Shown here: positions 60,640 through 64,000 of the stretch, one piece after another
Numbering within the stretch: position 1 is the first letter of the stretch
Layout: every line of letters starts with the position of its first letter
Assembly (NCBI GenBank): GCA_028023455.1
Contig: JAQFVV010012536.1
Span: 950,001-1,014,000 of the forward strand
Source of the DNA: Epiperipatus broadwayi
Taxonomy: Eukaryota > Onychophora > Udeonychophora > Euonychophora > Peripatidae
Direction: 5' to 3'
Length of the DNA stretch: 64,000 nucleotides
Program-made: the position numbers and the translations under genes
The notes under the pieces: generated by a model
What the model saw: the letters and a program-made list of their open reading frames with translations, nothing else
The model's database searches: none
Told to the model about the DNA's origin: nothing

Positions 60640-61010
60640 ATATCTTACAGTAGAAGAGTTCCTGGTTCCTGGTGTCAATTCCCACGAAGTCTTTATTTGA
60701 AGACCGGTCTATCTGAAGGTGGCCTTAGCTGGAACAATCCTGGTATTACAGTCATATCATTTGAAATAAGTGAGATAGGGCAACAAGTGTGTCTTATCAC
60801 CCTTCTCACAAAATCAAGCTGGAACTGTCCTTAATTTCAATATTTTTTTCTTTTATACCAATCGCCCGGATTCACTGAACAATGGTTTCCTGATCCAAAT
60901 TTTCATTACGGTCCGAACCTTCATTGCTGCTTCTATTGGACATCTAATTTATTTTTGTTCTCTTATCTATATTTCATCTGACTTTTTTATATGAGAGCCC
61001 CAAGGGCTAG
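60640..61010. other. GC-richer segment, unidentified repeat
   Basis: Contains GTTCCTGGTTCCTGG, GAAGACCGGTCTATCTGAAG, CAATCGCCCGGATTCAC and a GAGCCCCAAGGGCTAG hairpin near 60,995, followed by T-rich DNA. No convincing frame. It may be the 3' end of a retroelement or a UTR. Confidence 0.35.
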
Positions 61011-61014
61011 TTTT

Positions 61015-61938
61015 CTTTTTGTTTAATTTATAAAACAATCATTTCCATTTACAAAAATATTTTATCATTAGATCTTGTACTTTTTTTATAAAAAAGTATG
61101 TTCAAATATTTTTTTTTTTTTAAAAAAAAAAAAGAAAATAATACTTTTAAAGTTTTCATTCCATCTGCGCAATATATTATATATGTTAATCAATTTTTAA
61201 TTTTTTAGCTTTTAGTTTTTATTTACGAATTTTAAAAAAGTTTTTATTCTAATTTTAAATTAATGTAACGGCCTATACCGTTACAGTATATTAATATTTT
61301 TATTCAATTTAGATTGAGTAACTAATAAATGAAATACAATCATATAACAATATCCTAATATTTATCAACAGAAACAGTGAATAATTGATTTCCTCCATGT
61401 AAAACAATTTATTATAAATTAATTTCTATGTGTGGAGAGTATCATTGTATGATTATAACACATGGACAATGGGTAAAAGAATTAGGAACAGATTGGAGGC
61501 CATTAAAATGTGGAGGTGGGGGGGGTTGGAAAAGTCAGCTGAATGAATAGAATGTCAAATGAAGTTTAGGAAAAACAATTGATTAAGGAAATTATAAATA
61601 GAAAGAGAAACAAACTGGATTGAACCTGTAATAAAAAGAATACTTTAATGAACGTTGTTTTTTTTTTTCAAAGTTTTTATTTACTTAGAAAAAAGTGCAG
61701 AAAAAATGACAAGCAAAAACTGCAAATATTTACACAAATAAACATACTATACACAAAGCTATGATCACTGAAAGAGCAAATTGGATGAAACAGAAGAATT
61801 ATAAAACATGATATAACATAAAACATGGAAATATAACTTTTTAAAAAAAAAAAAGCATCCCATGCAAATGAAAGCATCTGTTAAGTATCTGACACTCTAA
61901 AGTCATTTCTGCAGACTGAAAACAGCATCAAATGGAAG

Positions 61939-61940
<2 letters not shown>
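61015..61940. other. AT-rich stretch, no gene
   Basis: A T-run/A-run pair near 61,109-61,133 and a G run near 61,520. Nothing else supported. Confidence 0.45.

Positions 61941-61943
<3 letters not shown>

Positions 61944-61991
<48 letters not shown>
61944..61991. repeat. (CA)n-(TA)n microsatellite
   Basis: About 15 CA units followed by about 9 TA units. Confidence 0.95.
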
Positions 61992-62277
61992 GATCTCATA
62001 AGAGAATCTGTCCTTCATAAGCAATGACAATATTCATCACTAAAAACTTCCATTTGATAATAAAATGTCACATTTTAAAAAAATTAAAATTGGAAATGCC
62101 TTTGTGACAAAAAAAACAACTTTGTTGCACAGAAAAAAAAGTTACTCCACAAGTAACTATCCATATTTCACTGCTACTTCTCTAAAAGTAGATTATTCAG
62201 AATCTGACTTTCCAATTTTATTGGGCCAGAATTCTTGCAGTGAGGTAGTAGAAACATAAATGTCACAGGTATATGGT

Positions 62278-62685
62278 TTAACCATCTAATGGTGATCCCA
62301 ATTATACCATAAATACTTTGGTATGACCATAAACAGCTGACACAGCAAGATATAGTCTTGTGTCTGGAAGACCATGAAATGCTATGCCCAAAAATTCAAA
62401 TTCTCATTCCAAAGCAAGAGTTTTGTCTTCACAATCCAAAATAACACAAATGCATTCACCAAACAAATATTTTGGAGTGTTATTCAATTGTGGATAATTG
62501 CCTTGATCATCTCCATTATGCAAAAGATGATTATCTACAAGATTCCAACCCCAGCATTGATCATCACTACTAAAAGTGCAACCTAACCATGACATTGCAT
62601 GGATTCTTGATTTGTAACAATACCAATCACAGCTACAGTTCCTAATTGACCAACCCACCATACTTCCCAAGCATGTCATCCAATC
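62278..62685 (-). pseudogene. FBXO45 (F-box/SPRY) pseudogene exon
   Basis: Minus strand, about 136 codons matching the SPRY half of FBXO45, the F-box/SPRY subunit that partners MYCBP2 in a synaptic ubiquitin ligase. In order: [24 protein letters not shown], then a one-base frameshift near 62,570, [61 protein letters not shown] and LGSPLDG with the terminal stop at 62,278-62,280. Stops interrupt it before HAWEV, inside HGYVAL, after TLALE and before LGSPLDG. Several losses are Arg codons turned into TGA, Cys or His, the pattern of CpG decay. The match begins at or just before an acceptor-like TTTTAG at 62,686-62,687 that follows a pyrimidine tract, so this may be an unprocessed (exon-containing) copy. 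The F-box half is absent. Confidence 0.9.
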
Positions 62686-62699
62686 CTAAAACCGATAAA

Positions 62700-63310
62700 C
62701 AAAATAGTGAACGGAAACAAGAAGAAAGGAAGGAAAGAATTGACCTTGCTGTAAGATATAAGGAAAAATGTGTTAAATTGGGATAATTAGCAAAATAGAA
62801 TGAAGAAATGGATAAGTTGGCTTTTGTGATTGGACATGACCATAGGCAGAACACTATTTATTGATTGATTAATCTCAGTTTCAAAATTAAGTTTGTTGAA
62901 TAAAAATTGAGTTACATAAAAATATCTTAACTAAAAAATAATATGTGTAAAGCAAGTTTTTGTGTTACAATTCATAAATGGGTAGACAAACGTGCTTTTT
63001 ACTGTATAAGAGTTCTTGTTAATTATTAATAAATATAATAAAAGTTAAAAAAAACTTTTTTCTTAGGTTTCGATTCTTTCTCTTTGATATTCAAAACGAT
63101 GCTGCCAATAAAAACACACTCCAAGTAGAAAAAAAAACATTTGAGGAAATATGCTTGATTTTTGACTTTGATCTTTTTAAACTTTTTTATTAAGATATAT
63201 AAAAATAATTTCTCTCTCCAACAAACTGGATTTAAATAGAAATAACATAACACAGAATATAGAGTAAAAAGATGAAAGAGGAGAATGAGGTGAAAGTTGA
63301 AATTATGTTG
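62700..63310. other. Stretch upstream of the pseudogene, no gene
   Basis: On the minus strand a pyrimidine-rich tract (62,705-62,750) and a second acceptor-like TTACAG (62,751-62,756) precede the SPRY match. No F-box sequence is visible. Confidence 0.4.
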
Positions 63311-63313
63311 AGA

Positions 63314-64000
63314 ATAATCCTTTATCTATGGTTTTTATAACTGCAAGGAAATCAAGTCATATATCACATGACTACTTTAATAAGGTTGTATTACTAATGT
63401 TATATAATGATTATGCCAATAGCTCTTAACAAGCTTTTCAGAATATCCCAATTCTTAGACCAGTTTTTGGCTTTTGGCTTTCCTCAGTGAGGCACTAGAA
63501 TATTCAAGCATTAGATTTAAAATACCAGGTCAGTCCCAACACTTTATCTAATGTTTAGCAATTAAGCAGAAAATCTGAAATTTTCAGACATCCATATGTT
63601 TTCAAATCTAGCTCTCTAACTTAAATAGCCATATGGGACTGAACTAAGTTTAGGTACACCATATATTAATTGTTTTAACAATATAAAACCACAAAATCCT
63701 TAAAAGCAAAAACAATAATTGCAAGAAAGTCAAGTCATATATCACATTATGTAATTTAATACTCTTGTATTACAAATGTTATACAATGAACATACCAATA
63801 GCTCTTAACAAGCTTTTCAGAATATCCCTACTCTCAGACCAGTTTCTAGCTTTTGGATTGCCTCAGTGAGGTGCTAGGATATTCAAGCATTAGATTTAAA
63901 ATACCATTAAACATTAGATAAAGTGCTGGGCTTGACCTGGTGTTGTAACCTTTTCACAGTTCAACATCTTCCTACTTACCCCAAGTGAGAATTTGAATTA
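63314..64000 (+). repeat. Tandem pair of family A half-elements
   Basis: Two direct units offset by about 378 bp (GCAAGGAAATCAAGTCATAT at 63,343; GCAAGAAAGTCAAGTCATAT at 63,721). Each holds AATAGCTCTTAACAAGCTTT, TAGACCAGTTTTTGGC or CAGACCAGTTTCTAGC, CCTCAGTGAGG and ATTCAAGCATTAGATTTAAA. The second unit runs off the window edge. Confidence 0.8.

Overview
This window is AT-rich animal DNA (roughly three quarters A+T by eye) from an invertebrate genome crowded with repeats. I find no intact protein-coding host gene. Metazoan origin is supported by a decayed FBXO45 (F-box/SPRY) exon, Penelope-like, hAT and APE-type LINE remnants, tRNA-derived SINEs and long simple-sequence arrays. A mollusc or other lophotrochozoan is plausible, but the sequence does not settle it. 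Every recognisable reading frame carries stops, frameshifts or truncations, so the window is best read as intergenic or intronic DNA built from nested mobile elements.

Layout. 0-5 kb: a 529-bp foldback (670-1198), a GC-rich islet near 2.5 kb, a 190-bp palindrome (3338-3526), a tRNA-derived SINE (3.9 kb) and ACT/AAT arrays (4.5-4.8 kb). 5-13.3 kb: a 1.1-kb TATC region, a repeat of family B at 8 kb, a stop-bearing but coding-like segment at 9.9-10.3 kb (minus strand), AAT and AT arrays, and two palindromes. 14-20.5 kb: a Penelope-like element on the minus strand (RT 19.0-20.5 kb, GIY-YIG 15.2-15.66 kb), split by copies of repeat family D, one of which is itself split by a foldback. 20.8-26.6 kb: an unusually dense row of palindromes, two with essentially perfect 83-86 bp arms, plus a 1.29-kb element with long terminal inverted repeats. 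26.9-31.3 kb: a SINE, then a LINE endonuclease cut by a hAT transposon with an 8-bp target duplication; the hAT carries another foldback inside. 31.3-41.2 kb: mostly featureless AT-rich DNA with a family C repeat, a foldback split by a 515-bp hAT MITE, and a 57-bp tandem repeat. 41.2-53.8 kb: more foldbacks, family C copies, two SINEs, a LINE RT remnant (minus), GATA and ATT arrays, a family B copy and two LINE C-terminal tails. 54-64 kb: sparse; one half of an inverted repeat pair, a possible C-terminal exon at 59.6 kb, the FBXO45 pseudogene at 62.3-62.7 kb, and a tandem pair of family A copies running off the right edge.

How the parts relate. There is no operon or gene set. The history can be read from nesting: LINE then hAT then foldback (28.7-31.3 kb); Penelope then family D then foldback (15.2-20.5 kb); foldback then hAT MITE (34.9-35.8 kb); foldback then family B fragment (12.7-13.3 kb). 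Foldback families A and B and the short 23.7-kb palindrome share sequence modules, which suggests one related non-autonomous system that repeatedly builds inverted copies of itself.

All assignments come from reading the sequence and recalling family motifs. No search was run.
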